A stretch of 64,000 nt of DNA from Bactericera cockerelli (taxonomy: Eukaryota; Arthropoda; Insecta; Hemiptera; Triozidae): the NCBI GenBank assembly GCA_024516035.1, contig CM044959.1:15649298-15713297 (forward strand), read 5' to 3'. Each line of letters begins with the position of its first letter. Within the stretch, counting starts at the first letter, position 1. The notes beneath the pieces were generated by a model. The model was given only the letters and a program-made list of their open reading frames with translations, did not search any database and was not told where the DNA came from. This document shows positions 33,157 to 43,690 of the stretch, piece by piece. Position numbers and translations under genes: made by a program.

Positions 33157-35353
33157 AACAATTTTGATCAATTTTTATTTACAGTTTTTTATATACAGGT
33201 ACAGTGAAAAGGTATACGATAATTAATGAAAGGTAAACACAGTTTGATCAAGGGTGGTGATAATGCCTTTCTTGGCATTATCACTAACTGATTATTGACT
33301 TCAATAATCAGTTGTTTGCAAAGATTAACATAAAGTCATCGTCTTTCTTCTCAACTTGTTTTAAAAAATAACGGACTGAAATCGAGTCACATTCCCCCAC
33401 AGCCGCCTCCTGAAGAACACCATTACCTGATGTTCCCCAACACGTGAGACATGTCCCCAGAGCCCATCGGACAACACCCTTCAGGTGTATAAATTTTCTA
33501 TTTTTATTAAAAAGAAAAGAAGAAACGAAAGCCATTTTTATGATTTTCTCCCCCTGGTCTCAAGGAGAAACAAGGAGGTATTTTTTTTCACTCCTGTTCT
33601 CTGTAGAGCTTTGAAGCGTATATTATTAGAGATATCTAATTTTCAAATGGATTTCTTTTCCTCCTCGTCCCATACGGCTTCTTCATACATTTTCCATGTT
33701 TATTCCAACATTTCTCAACTTGTGTAATTTTCAATTAGGTATGTTCGTTTCTTTTTCTTGATGAAGTTTATGTTAGGAGAAACAGTGAGGGTAAACTTAT
33801 TATAAAATATAAACCTTTTCCTCCCTCTAGTCTTGGATATCGAGAACTCCCTCGATAATGGCGGATGATAGTGTAGAGGGGCTTCACTGTAATGATGAAA
33901 TACATCACGGAGGTTATGAGGTGAGGGATTTCCAATGTTTTCTTCAATCCCATTTCTAATGTGGAGCATATCACTTTTGGGACTCGTTCCGACTGGAATG
34001 AAGCTCTTTGTGCTTGGAACGACTTTGATCTCATGCTACTCTTTGTTGATTATGATTTTTCTTAAATCTCATTTACAATGTGGAACGTCAGACTTTGGGG
34101 ATGCATTAGCTGCATCGCATGTCCCCTTTGATCTCTGATTGTTCTATTTTTAGTTCATGGGATTTCCTTCGATAAATCTTCTTTGTTTCCGAAAATCTCG
34201 CAGTTTCCAGAAGGTTCGAGTTCAATTCTCTATGGGGCCAAACATTTTTGTATGTTAACTTACTAAAGTTGGAAATTATCACCAGACTCATCAATGAGCT
34301 GTAGTTGATCATTCACAGGTAGAGATCTAGTTTATGGTAAAACTTTTTAACTAATGATTCGATAATATACAGGGTGTATCAAAAGGTCATATACAAAAAA
34401 AAACCACGTATAGTAAAGCTCAAATAAAGGCCACTTTGTTTAATAAACCCCCATATTGAAATGGACCCTAAGGTCTCTAGGGCCACCACAAGTTGGCACT
34501 TAAAAATCAAAAAATAATTATTAAAAATCGAATTATTTTGTGATTGACTTTATTTTTTCATGACGTCTTCGGTTGTTATCATGCTTCTTTGTAGAGTATT
34601 TGGCACTTTTTCTATTATCAGGGACGGAGTTTTGGGGTGGTTATGAAATATACCATAGCGACCTTATGGTCCATTTTCGTATAGGGGTTTATTAAGCAAA
34701 TTAGCCTTTATTTGAGCTCTACCATAAGTGGTTTCTTTTTGTACACGACCTTTTGATACACCCTGTATATTCGTATTTTTTTATATATTTTTTTCCACTT
34801 ATAAACCTACTACTTACATTTTATATGCGAAGTCTAAACCCGTTGGATTATTCCCTTGGAGTAGGAGAAATCCCAAATATCGGTGCACCACTCCCCCATC
34901 CCAATCACATAATTTCCCCATTAAGTCGATGTACAAATTACGAGGCACGCATTAATGGAACCTAAAGTATCCAATCCTGTATACACCAAGGGCAATAAAA
35001 CTTGTTTTTAAGTACAAAATTCTGCTCGAAGAAGGAAAACCGGGATAGAAGTTACAGTTAAAAATAAAATCCTTAATCCCTGGATGTGACTTTTTTATCC
35101 ACTATTTCCGTTTTTTCGTTTTTATTATGCTCTCAAAGTGCTATGTTATTTTGTACGGGATAGTTGAGGAAACCCTCACGATCAGTCTGGCGAGTAACCT
35201 AAAAATTCAAACAACAGTATTTATGAAAAAACAATGGCAAAGGCATTATCACCACCCTTGATCATGCTTTGTTTACTTAATACATCATTATATAATTGTA
35301 TCTTTTCACTGTACCGATATAAAAAATGTAAATAGAGTTTGATCGAAATTGTT
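33157..35353. mobile_element. 2.2-kb element with about 115-bp terminal inverted repeats
   Basis: Left end AACAATTTTGATCAA... at 33157-33272 matches in reverse the right end 35238-35353 (AACAATTTCGATCAA on the minus strand). Shared blocks include GGTACAGTGAAAAG and TGATCAAGGGTGGTGATAAT; about 75-80 percent identical by eye. Just inside the left repeat are two short hairpins (33248-33276 and 33287-33314). No transposase frame is seen, so it is non-autonomous or decayed, and the MITE at 34365-34770 is nested in it. Terminal bases do not identify a superfamily. Confidence 0.65.
34365..34770. mobile_element. Foldback MITE with CAGGGTGT ends and TA flanks
   Basis: Inverted arms of about 110 bp starting ATATACAGGGTGTATCAAAA at both ends. 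Arms share CTCAAATAAAGGC and TTAATAAACCCC and are about 85 percent identical. TA-CAGGG termini are typical of Tc1/mariner-type MITEs. No coding capacity. Confidence 0.8.
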
Positions 35354-35371
35354 TCTTAATAATAATAATAA

Positions 35372-35545
35372 TAACAATTCTGGCTGGCTGGGTGACTATA
35401 AACAGGGAGTAGACCAGCATTGGCTTGGTTCTGGGGGCCCTTGTCAATTATTAGACTCCTTGTTTAGACAGTGTGGAAGTGCTGAGTCATTACTCCACTT
35501 TCTGGCTACCATCGTTCACGAAGACACCACCCTACGATGATGATA
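35372..35545 (+). repeat. Dispersed repeat F copy
   Basis: GGGTGACTATAAACAGGGAG, GGTTCTGGGGGCCCTTGTC and ACCATCGTTCACGAAGAC, preceded by (AAT)n. Same family as 10392-10608, lacking two of its internal 40-mers. Confidence 0.7.
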
Positions 35546-35710
35546 ACAATTTCGAAGTAATTAAATAGACTGGATCATACTAAGTAAGATTTACTTACAG
35601 AAGTGCTGCTAAAAGTGCTCATTATACCCAGGATTACCCAATTAACTGAATAACCCCTTAGTAAAATTAAAACCCTAAATATTCTTAGAAGCTTTTATCA
35701 TCAGCTTATT

Positions 35711-36033
35711 TATTATTATCTGACCTGGTTGCAGGGTTTTCAGTGAAACCCTTACAATTAACACTGCGACCTAAGTAGATCTATTGTGACCAGTTGATTC
35801 TCTTTGTTTTTAACGTCCTGATTTTGAGATAGTCAGGACGGGGGTTGTACCCTCCATTCGCTGGGAATCGTGCCAGCTACCCACATTAACTTCACCCAGC
35901 CTGTGTAGGGCTGGAAATGCCTCACGTGTTTGGAGGGACAGAATTTTCTTCGGAAAGTCCGTACCAACCGGGAGTCGAACTTGAGACCTCTGGACTATGG
36001 GCGGTAGTCATAACCGTTACGCCACGGAGGCTG
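35711..36033 (-). mobile_element. SINE family C copy, best preserved
   Basis: Left (TTA)n-like tail, CTGACCTGGTTGCAGGG, ACGTCCTGATTTTGAG, CATTCGCTGGGAATCG, CACCCAGCCTGTG, and a minus-strand head from GCCTCCGTGGCGTAACGG. The anticodon arm is GACTA-CCGCCCA-TAGTC, a Gly-type GCC/CCC arm. Used here as the reference copy. Confidence 0.8.
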
Positions 36034-36061
36034 TCATCATCTTAGGAAAAGAACCTTTGAT

Positions 36062-36118
36062 GTTAGAAAATGCTTTGAGCATTAACCTCGCCTGGTGGGG
36101 TGACCTTTCACTTAGGAA
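36062..36118 (+). mobile_element. SINE family D fragment
   Basis: Plus orientation: AAATGCTTTGAGCATTAACC then TCGCCTGGTGG, the reverse of the signature in the other copies. Confidence 0.6.
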
Positions 36119-36255
36119 TGTTAGTCCTGGCTTGTAGTACTTCTACATTTTATGGCTGGATAATGTGAATATCCTTCCCAACGCCAACCCTATGAAGGGC
36201 GCCCTTTTTATAACTATCCACAACACATTACATAGCTTTATAAAAAGATTTTTTT

Positions 36256-36425
36256 AAATCAAATTAACTGTTTCATTAATAAATAAACATACATTCTTAT
36301 GTCCTGATGCTAACACGATTTGACCCCGGAACTCCAGATCATCAAATTAACTGTTTCATTAATAAATAAACATACATACTTAAGTGCTGCTAAGACGATT
36401 TGACCCCGGGTCAGAAATCAGACCA
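36256..36425 (+). repeat. Tandem duplication of about 85 bp
   Basis: Two units beginning AAATTAACTGTTTCATTAAT with CATACAT and GATTTGACCCCGG at their ends. Confidence 0.75.
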
Positions 36426-37195
36426 CTACATGTGAATTTGAGACTTGTGTGTTGGGGGACTATTGAAGTACGCACCATAACATAACCATATATAATCATG
36501 TATTCTTTTAAGTACTATGGATACATATTTTATGAGGTTACTACCTTATTTTTAAGTGTTTTGAAAAGGTAATTTTAGGAAAGAAGGGTGGAAATAAACT
36601 GTTATCCCAAAGAGTTCTTGGGTTAAGAATTCTTCCTCTCTCCCTGTCTTTCTCCTCTCTACTTCCAACTCTTGGGATTTTTTTTTTCTCGACCTAACTA
36701 CATTTTTTCTTTGCCTTCTCTTTTTTACATTTCTTCTTCTTAACTTTCTAAGTTTAACCTATCGGACAATTTAAAGGCTAACCCCACTTTCACCGACAAG
36801 AAAAAAGGCAAAAAAAGCTCAGAGAGTGGAAACAATTTTGAGTGAATTATTTTTAATGGTTGAAAATGGTGGCGAGGATTTTTCCTCTTAGGATATGGCG
36901 GCGGCATGTGAACTGATGTTTCTTTGGGACTAGTTTTTAATGAGGTGACAATTTTTTACTGTTTAACTTCAAATGAATGGTAATGACGGTAAAAATATCG
37001 TTAAGTGTCAAATATATACATGAATTATTAACAATTTTACCTAACTCCCTTTTAACTAGGTATTATAGATTAGCACATGACCTCTAAAATCTTATGCATC
37101 GATTGCAGTATAAGGACACGCTCACAGGAATTTTATTGTAAAAAATCAAATTATCAAGTAATAATGATGACTTAATAAATTAAAGTTATCATATT
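36426..37195. other. Non-coding sequence
   Basis: No gene or family repeat recognised. Confidence 0.35.
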
Positions 37196-37316
37196 TGTAT
37201 TAATCACTTTCGTGATGTCACAATTTCTCAAACTCTCATTTTTGCTGAATACGGGACTTGAACCAGTGACCTCCTTGTTACAAGGCCGCTGCTTTATCGA
37301 TTAAGCCACTGAGGTC
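37196..37316 (-). mobile_element. SINE family A copy
   Basis: Reverse family A: TTAATCACTTTCGTGATGTC, GGGACTTGAACCAGTGACC, and the A-box side CCACTGAGGTC. Confidence 0.75.
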
Positions 37317-37544
37317 GGTTTGATGATCTTAATATTTATCATTTACATAAATACATTTTTTCGGGGTGAGTTAGGTTCGATTATTTTACGTTATCATAAT
37401 TACCTAAATATAGGTAATAGGTATGTGTCACCGTCGCCCACAGTATTCATGTCATAATTTATTACTGAACCCTCCGTTATAAGTGTGCCATTCTTTCAAA
37501 CCATCGACCTTCAATTTGCGAGTACGCCACTTTAATAATAATAA

Positions 37545-37748
37545 TATCGCCCTATTTATACCTACTGCCCGATTAGGACTTTTAAAGTCCCATCACTACA
37601 GCAATAAGCCGAAGACATAATAATTATTATGTGGAAAAAACCCCAAATGGGAGGACAATTCGTCATGTCCCGGCTAGGTTTTGAACCCACGACCTCCGGA
37701 ATCTCCGTATTCACAGAGTGCCGCCTTTAACACTGAGCTACCGGGATA
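37545..37748 (-). mobile_element. SINE family E copy
   Basis: CGCCCTATTTATACC tail side, AATGGGAGGACAATTCG middle, GTTTTGAACCCACGACC B box (reverse) and the end TAACACTGAGCTACCGGGA. Confidence 0.75.
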
Positions 37749-37799
37749 GACGACAAAGCTTCTGAAGTTGGTATCTATTATTTATGCAATTGTTCTTCA

Positions 37800-38090
37800 G
37801 AGGAGGAGACAAAAAAATGGACCGAAAAACTCCAAGTGTCCGAGGAAAAAAAAAAAAAAAAAAAGAATGGATCGAAAACTCGAAGTTTCCGAGACAAAAA
37901 AAAAAATGAACCGTAAAACTCGAAGTGTCCGAGACAAAAAAAACTTGACCGAAAAACTCGAAGCGTCCGAGACAAAAAAAAAAAAAAAAAAAATGGACCG
38001 AAAAACTCGAAGCAAAAAAATTGACTCGAAATGTCCGAGACAAAAAAAAAGTTGGACCGAAAAACTCGGAAGCATCCGAGCCACCACTAT
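37800..38090 (+). repeat. Irregular minisatellite with poly-A spacers
   Basis: About seven units of GACCGAAAAACTCGAAGTG TCCGAGAC type separated by A runs of 7-17. Unit length varies with A-run length. The Lys-rich and Phe-rich frames on the two strands are artefacts of this array. Confidence 0.8.
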
Positions 38091-38708
38091 TCATTTCCTC
38101 TTCCAGGTTTTTGATTTTCCTACATTGAGGAGCGTGCCTGGAATTCTCCATCGCCTGATTTTCTCACAATTTTTTGTTTATCTTGTTCAATTACCTGATG
38201 TTTAGTTTCTAAAGCGGTCGGTCTTTCAAGGGATACACAACACTCTTTGTAGCGACTTTGTAGTTGATGTAATTGCGTAGAGCTTGCTGTGTCAACGGAT
38301 TAACAAAATTACAAAAAAATACCGACCGTGGTTATTTCAAAAGCAGCGTGTTAGACACCTTTACTCGTATATCTTGAAGTTGTATGGCATGTGGAATCAT
38401 TCAAATCTCAAGAATCACGGACTGTGGAGTAGAATTGTGGGTGAGTAAATGGGTAACTTTTGACATCAGTGTTCTTATTGAAAAAATATTTTTTATTATT
38501 TTTTTTTTTATGAATTTTATGAAACGCAGAATTTTATGAACATCAGACAGACAAAATACAATTTTAAGGTCTAAGTTCGACCGAAAAGAGCTGGCTTTTT
38601 CCATGGATACATGGGTTGGATGGTAGAGATTGCTTTATAGACAGTAATCATATTAATGTAAATAAATTTTAATAAAGACTTTACTACTGCTACTACATAA
38701 TCTCAATA

Positions 38709-39650
38709 CTTTTGAAACGGCTATGTATGAGTTCGGTGCGGAAAATAAAAAAATGTATAAGTTCGGTGCCGCCTAAAAAAGGTCATGTATGAATTCGGTG
38801 CCGCCTAAAAAAGGTCATGTATGAATTCGGTGCCCTGGTACTTGCCCTGATGATCAGGTAATTATAGTATTTTTTTCCTTATAGGCATGGCCTTCAAATT
38901 ATAAACCGAGGCATGGCCTTCATTGTATTTACCTAACCCTACTATAAACCCAAGGCATGGCCTTCATTGTATTTTACCTAACCCTACTATAAACCCGAGG
39001 CATGGCCTTCATTGTATTTTACCTAACCCTACTATAAACCCAAGGCATGGCCTTCATTGTATTTTACCTAACCCTACTATAAACCCAAGGCCTTCATTGT
39101 ATTTTACCTAACCCTACTATAAACCCAAGGCATGGCCTTCATTGTATTTTACCTAACCCTACTATAAACCCGAGGCATGGCCTTCATTGTATTTTACCTA
39201 ACCCTACTATAAACCCAAGGCATGGCCTTCATTGTATTTTACCTAACCCTACTATAAACCCAAGGCCTTCATTGTATTTTACCTAACCCTACTATAAACC
39301 CAAGGCATGGCCTTCATTGTATTTTACCTAACCCTACTATAAACCCAAGGCATGGCCTTCATTGTATTTTACCTAACCCTACTATTAACCCTAGGCATGG
39401 CCTTCAAGGAGGAAATGGACAGCCTTGCTGAATGTAACTGTCTACAACATAATATACTAACTTAATAACAGCAGGATGACTGTTAACAAGCAACAGAGTA
39501 CATTATAAAAAAACAATCAATTAATAAGTCATTAAGACCGCACCGAACTCATACATCACCTTTTTTAGGCGGCACCGAATCCATACATGCGAAAAAGGTG
39601 CGTGTAATCTTCTCACCGAACTCACCTATTGCCTTTTGAAACACATACCT
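38709..39650. repeat. Composite repeat: inverted flanking motifs around a 45-bp tandem array
   Basis: Left flank (38720-38830) holds four copies of ATGTATGA(G/A)TTCGGTGC, several followed by CGCCTAAAAAAGGTC. The right flank (39535-39625) holds the same motif inverted (GCACCGAACTCATACAT, TTTTTTAGGCGG). Between them lies the 45-bp array. A CTTTTGAAAC motif marks both outer edges. Possibly one mobile or foldback unit. Confidence 0.65.
38884..39408 (+). repeat. 45-bp tandem array with 175-bp higher-order period
   Basis: About 11 units of GGCATGGCCTTCATTG / TATTTTACCTAACCCTACTA / TAAACCCAA. Full units (A, with CCCAA), a CCCGA variant (B) and a 40-bp unit lacking CATGG occur in the order A-B-A-short, which repeats at 38946, 39121 and 39296, exactly 175 bp apart. 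An open frame across part of it is incidental. Confidence 0.9.
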
Positions 39651-40214
39651 AACTCATGACTGACATAAAACTTAAAAAGGTCTATTATTTCGGTGATTGC
39701 GTGATTCCCATAGATCCCAAATACACTGAATCATTGTAAATAGGCTATGTTTTTACAGTAAGTCACAAAAAAACCCATCAGAATTAACGAGGAGCTGACA
39801 ATCACAGTACAAGACACATAGGCTAAGTGACGGGGAACGTGGGGTAAATTGGTACCCCGTGTCCTGTCGTGACGCGATTATTTGCCAGCGCCGTCATCCT
39901 TAACATTGGCCTTTGTTCAGCGTAATGAAGGCTCTCGAATTGCGGGCTTTGTTTTCATGGCAAACATTGTTCAATTAGAAAGCGGCGAAGTTAACCGTTC
40001 GATGCATCGTATTGTGCTGAAGTCAATTGATGAAATATTTAGTTAGGCCCCTCTATAAGTAGTATGTTGAATTGTTGATAATCCAAAGCAAATAAAATCT
40101 CATTAGTCATTAAAAAAAATATTGATTTTTTTGCAAGCTCATAGACATGAGATTTCATATTTTTTATACAGTAACAACTCTTTTTTCCATAATTATTTTA
40201 TTTTTATTTCTTCT
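39651..40214. other. Non-coding sequence
   Basis: Nothing recognised. Confidence 0.35.
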
Positions 40215-40480
40215 GGCATAAATATACACAACTAGCGGGCTGTCGCCCGCTTTGCGGGCCGAGGCATGGCCGTGAAAGCAAAAAATCCTTTTTCGTCAAT
40301 GGCAGGTGTTGTAGTGGGAGTTTCGAAAAATCCCGTCTTATTGCACATCTAGACTATAAGACAAAGCTACCTACCAAATTTCAGCTTCCTAGGACTTACG
40401 GTTTGGGCTGTAGAGCGATGATCAGTCAGTGGTCAGTGGTCAGTGGTCAGTGAGTGTCTTTGACATTTATATATAGAGAT
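40215..40480 (+). repeat. Interspersed repeat end with heptamer microsatellite
   Basis: ACTAGCGGGCTGTCGCCCGC is a small palindrome, followed by a body with TACCAAATTTCAGCTTCCTA and a (GTCAGTG)n tract at 40423-40455, ending TATATATAGAGATTTA. The layout resembles common arthropod interspersed-repeat 3' ends; class not determined. Confidence 0.5.
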
Positions 40481-40733
40481 TTAGAGTCAAATTTACCTTA
40501 ATCTTCACTAAAACCATCACAAGTTTATTTATACCATTTTCGAAACTATTTCATCATCTCTTGGAGGGTTAATATCTTAGCCATTTAGATCTCTCTCTCC
40601 CCCATCCCTATCCGTCTTCGTCTCATCCTATCCCTGTCTTTCTCTATTCTTACTTACTTTTCATTAATATTCATAAGACAACGAGCACAAAAAAGGCTTC
40701 GAAAACACCGTAGTAAGTGTTCTGACAGGTCTA

Positions 40734-40734
<1 letters not shown>

Positions 40735-40797
<63 letters not shown>

Positions 40798-41015
40798 TCA
40801 GTCACTCTTTTTCCCTCTCTCTCCCTCTCCCTCTCATGTTGTCATATGACGGTTTTAGCAAGGGTGTCTGGGTGTGACACATTTCACGTGGGGAGTAAAG
40901 ATGGGAGGACGAAGAGAAGAATAAGGAGGAGGGGGAGGAGAAGGAGAAGAGAAAGGAGGAGAAAGAGGGGAAGGGAGAGGAGCAGTAGAAGAAGAAGGAG
41001 GAGGAAGTGGGGAAA
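40735..41015 (+). repeat. CT microsatellite and adjacent GA-rich tract
   Basis: (CT)n with interruptions at 40730-40836, then a GA-rich tract at 40900-41015. Arg-rich and Pro-rich frames here reflect composition. Confidence 0.8.
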
Positions 41016-41111
41016 TAGAGGAGCCGACTAATTTGAAGAGCACCTTTACCTTCTGCAAATAAACTTGATGCAAAAGTTCACTCTCACTGTTCTCTTTGAG
41101 AGAAATTAAGG

Positions 41112-41205
41112 TTACCCGACCCATTCGCTGGAAGGTCGCAATTTGAGTGGTCAGTCACCAAGTCCTAATCCTGCTACACGTTGCTTAACTTTAACGTGGT
41201 TATGA
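41112..41205 (-). mobile_element. 5S rRNA-headed SINE fragment
   Basis: Reverse strand reads AAAGTTAAGCAACGTGTAGC and GGATTAGGACTTGGTGACTG, corresponding to the middle of 5S rRNA. Toward 41112 follows the body remnant (CCATTCGCTGGAAGG on the plus strand). Confidence 0.55.
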
Positions 41206-41274
41206 TAAATTGATGTAAAAAGTTCAAATATTTGATTGAATAGCAACAGTTAAGTGGCAGAGAATGAATAAGAC

Positions 41275-41440
41275 ATTAACTTCGCCCCGAATTACAATAC
41301 ATTATACATTTAAATTTATTATTATTTTTTTTCTATATCTTATTTTGTAAATACCATTGTTAATTTTTTTATCTTTGTTAATAATTTATTGTTGTAGGTA
41401 TGTATTGTATAAAAAATAAAGTGTAAATAAATAAATAAAA
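41275..41440 (+). repeat. LINE-like 3' end with TAAA tail
   Basis: AT-rich, ending AATAAAGTGTAAATAAATAA as in 25430-25592. Confidence 0.5.
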
Positions 41441-41494
41441 TAAAAACAGTGATATTACAATAAACCATACTCACTTCTAAAATGTTACTGTACT

Positions 41495-41572
41495 TCATAG
41501 GACTCGAACCACTGTCCTCCAGGTTACAAGTCTGTCCGCCGCCTTATCTATCAAGCAACTGACGTTGGTTAT
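41495..41572 (-). mobile_element. SINE family A head
   Basis: GGACTCGAACCACTGTCCTC, TTACAAGTCTGTCCG and TCAAGCAACTGACG: reverse of the Thr-like head; body truncated. Confidence 0.65.
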
Positions 41573-41915
41573 TAAATAACATGTATTAAATTACATGTTA
41601 TACATATTAATTATTATCATATTTATCATAATTTTATAATAGGAAGGACGATTTATCTTTGATTATCATTTAGATCCATGGCTCACTGTTATACTAGAAA
41701 AGCTGTGTACCAGAATTCAACCCCGTACCGACCCCTAATACCTACATTATTTACAATGGAGGTGTGAATAAGTTAAAAAGTCAAAATTACAAAAGAAAAT
41801 ACATACGAACTAGGTTTAGCGTAAGTATAGCACGCCCGTTTTGCTTTTCTTGGCATTGCAAAACTAGCGTTTTGCTTGATCTAATAATAATATTAAACGG
41901 ATTCTTGTGTTTCAG
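41573..41915. other. Non-coding, probable intron upstream of the signal-peptide exon
   Basis: AT-rich; ends in the acceptor tract cttgtgtttcag at 41915. If the exon is real this is intronic. Confidence 0.4.
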
Positions 41916-42033
41916 AAAGCAATGCGGGTTGCGTTAGCCAGGCGCATCATGTCTCACTCGGCAAAGTGGACAGTCTTCATTTCCCTCATCGCAGTGTGGA
42001 GTCCACCGGTCACCGCCTCTGGTTTCAATGCTT
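41916..42033 (+). CDS. First coding exon of a secreted or membrane protein (signal peptide)
   Basis: A strong acceptor (gattcttgtgtttcag) ends at 41915 and a consensus donor GTAAGT starts at 42034. The ATG at 41922 gives MRVALARRIMSHSAKWTVFI then SLIAVWSPPVTASGFNA, ending in phase 1. A basic N-terminus, hydrophobic core (TVFISLIAVW) and small-residue site (VTASG) form a classic signal peptide. Base composition is richer in GC than its surroundings, like the other real exons. Later exons are not found in the next kilobases, so the gene probably spans a long intron or leaves the window. Product unknown. Confidence 0.6.
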
Positions 42034-42165
42034 GTAAGTCCTCCCCAACTATTCCTTCATCTTTAATTTTTTTTTTTTTTGCTGAATGCATCTAGGTGAT
42101 GCACTCGCTAGAAACTCAAAAAAATCTGAATTTCTGGCTGTCGTACGTACCCCACAGTATTAGGG

Positions 42166-42281
42166 CCAAATTATGAAACAGGATTCAAGTTTAGATAAGC
42201 CAGACACGCCTTCAAGTCGAATTTCCAAACAATCACAGCGCTCTATAGCCCGAGTCAAGGGATATTTAGACTTATCTTAAC
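42166..42281 (-). mobile_element. Small TIR element, copy 1
   Basis: TATGAAACAGGATTCAAGTT at the left, ATTTAGACTTATCTTAA at the right; interior CTATAGCCCGAGTCAAGGG. Reverse copy of 53234-53366, where both inverted ends are clear. Confidence 0.65.
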
Positions 42282-42284
42282 TGT

Positions 42285-42442
42285 AATAATAATAACACTC
42301 TTTAGTGGAAGGTAACCACAAGGCGAGGTCAATGCTCAAAGCATTTTCTACCACCTAACCCTCAGAGTCTTATGGTCACAAACTCAAGTTAATGAGGAAA
42401 AATTCATGCACTGGGTGGGATTCGAACCAACGGATCAATAGC
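42285..42442 (-). mobile_element. SINE family D copy
   Basis: GTAATAATAATAACACTC tail, GGAAGGTAACCACAAGGCGA, CACAAACTCAAGTTAATGAG, and a reverse B box (GGATTCGAACCAACGG). The outer head is truncated. Confidence 0.7.
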
Positions 42443-42674
42443 TACTCCTCCCAACAGCATCACCCAGCCCTGATTGGTATAGACACAGGCAGCATTCCAA
42501 GGGTTCAAATTTGTATGGTCCTACACTAAGTTGCTTTCTTCTAATTTTTAACCATTTTTCAGTGAAATTTCCTAATAGTACTCTGTTCCAAATGAATATT
42601 CCAAACAAAAAATTCAAAATAATTAAATGAAAAAAAAGGAATTCTTGACGTTTTTGTAGAAACAAAAAAGTAAA

Positions 42675-42759
42675 AAAATTCCTGCCCCGCTGGGAATTGA
42701 ACCCAGGTCACGATGCGTTCAATGCCTAGCGCGCTAACTCACTCTGCCACGGTAACTAC
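42675..42759 (-). mobile_element. SINE family B head
   Basis: Minus strand starts GTAGTTACCGTGGCAGAGTG with B box GGTTCAATTCCC and ends in CGGGGCAGG; the body is missing. It confirms that GTAGTTACC is the family's 5' end. Confidence 0.75.
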
Positions 42760-43029
42760 TGATATGACCTTGCAGTTGAAAGCGATTTTAAATTTTTGTT
42801 TAAAAAAACGCTTGCATACGAGTCTGCAACCATTTCGACATTTTCATCTTTACTATTCAAGGTCCAAAACCCAACTGACCAAATTTCGTATTGTGCGCAT
42901 GACACACACTTTCCCTCTTCTCTTAGGGTTGCAATATCGAAACGAAAATATCGATATTAGGTATATCGATAATATCGAAACCATAATATCGATATCCGAT
43001 ATTAGAAGACTTCTCTCCCTTTACAATTC

Positions 43030-43095
43030 GATATTTCGTTACATAATATCGTTACATAATATCGTTACATAATATCGTTACATAATTTCGTCACA
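43030..43095 (+). repeat. Short tandem array of 13-bp units
   Basis: About five units of TTACATAATATCG. Preceded by ATCGATAT-rich palindromic sequence at 42940-43000. Confidence 0.8.
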
Positions 43096-43189
43096 TAATT
43101 TTGGTTATGTGCCAGAGCAAAGACATGAAAATGTCAAAACGAGCAAAAATCATTTCATGCACTAATGAGTAAGTGGTTTTTGTGAGGTA

Positions 43190-43690
43190 GAATCTCGCTG
43201 ATTTTTGCTTAGCTTCAATAATCTGGTGCATTAAACACGCCATCAAACTTTTTGCTTGCTGGGTTAATCTTGGATTAAAGCCTCAATAGCCTTCTACACA
43301 TAATCATATTCATCCTCCTTACCATCTAACATGTAGAAGCGGAATAGAGGCTAATTTTTGCTTAACTTCAATGAGTATGAGTATAAACAGAAAAGTGAGA
43401 AGTTGTACTAGATGTACATGAATATCAGAACATACCTGGACAGCGGTTTCAAGCTTATTTGCTCTCATCAGCAGGCAATAGTTCTGATTATCCATGTCAT
43501 CAACTAACCTCTGAGCTATTTTAATGAGCATAAACAGAAAAGTGAGAAGTTGTACTAGATGGTGCCTTGGATAATCTGGTGCCTTGAACATGTCACCAAA
43601 CTCTTTGCTTGTTCGGTTTAATGTCCCCTCAATTGCCTCCTACACATATTCATCCTCTTTACCCTGTAACATAAAGGGTAATAGAGATGC
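43190..43690. repeat. Degenerate segmental duplication
   Basis: A 32-bp perfect direct repeat (ATAAACAGAAAAGTGAGAAG... ) occurs at 43383-43414 and 43530-43561, and flanking sequence (AATCTGGTGC, CACATATTCATCCTC) is also duplicated imperfectly over about 360 bp. Confidence 0.65.

Noticed and set aside
37738..38205. Lys-rich and Phe-rich frames of up to 145 codons
   Set aside because: Arise from a poly-A-spaced minisatellite.
38923..39111. Open frame of NPTINPRHGLHC repeats
   Set aside because: Openness follows from the 45-bp unit being divisible by 3; the frame breaks at the 40-bp unit and lacks any gene context.
38884..39408. CRISPR-like regular repeats
   Set aside because: Units are contiguous 45-mers with no unique spacers, and the genome is eukaryotic.
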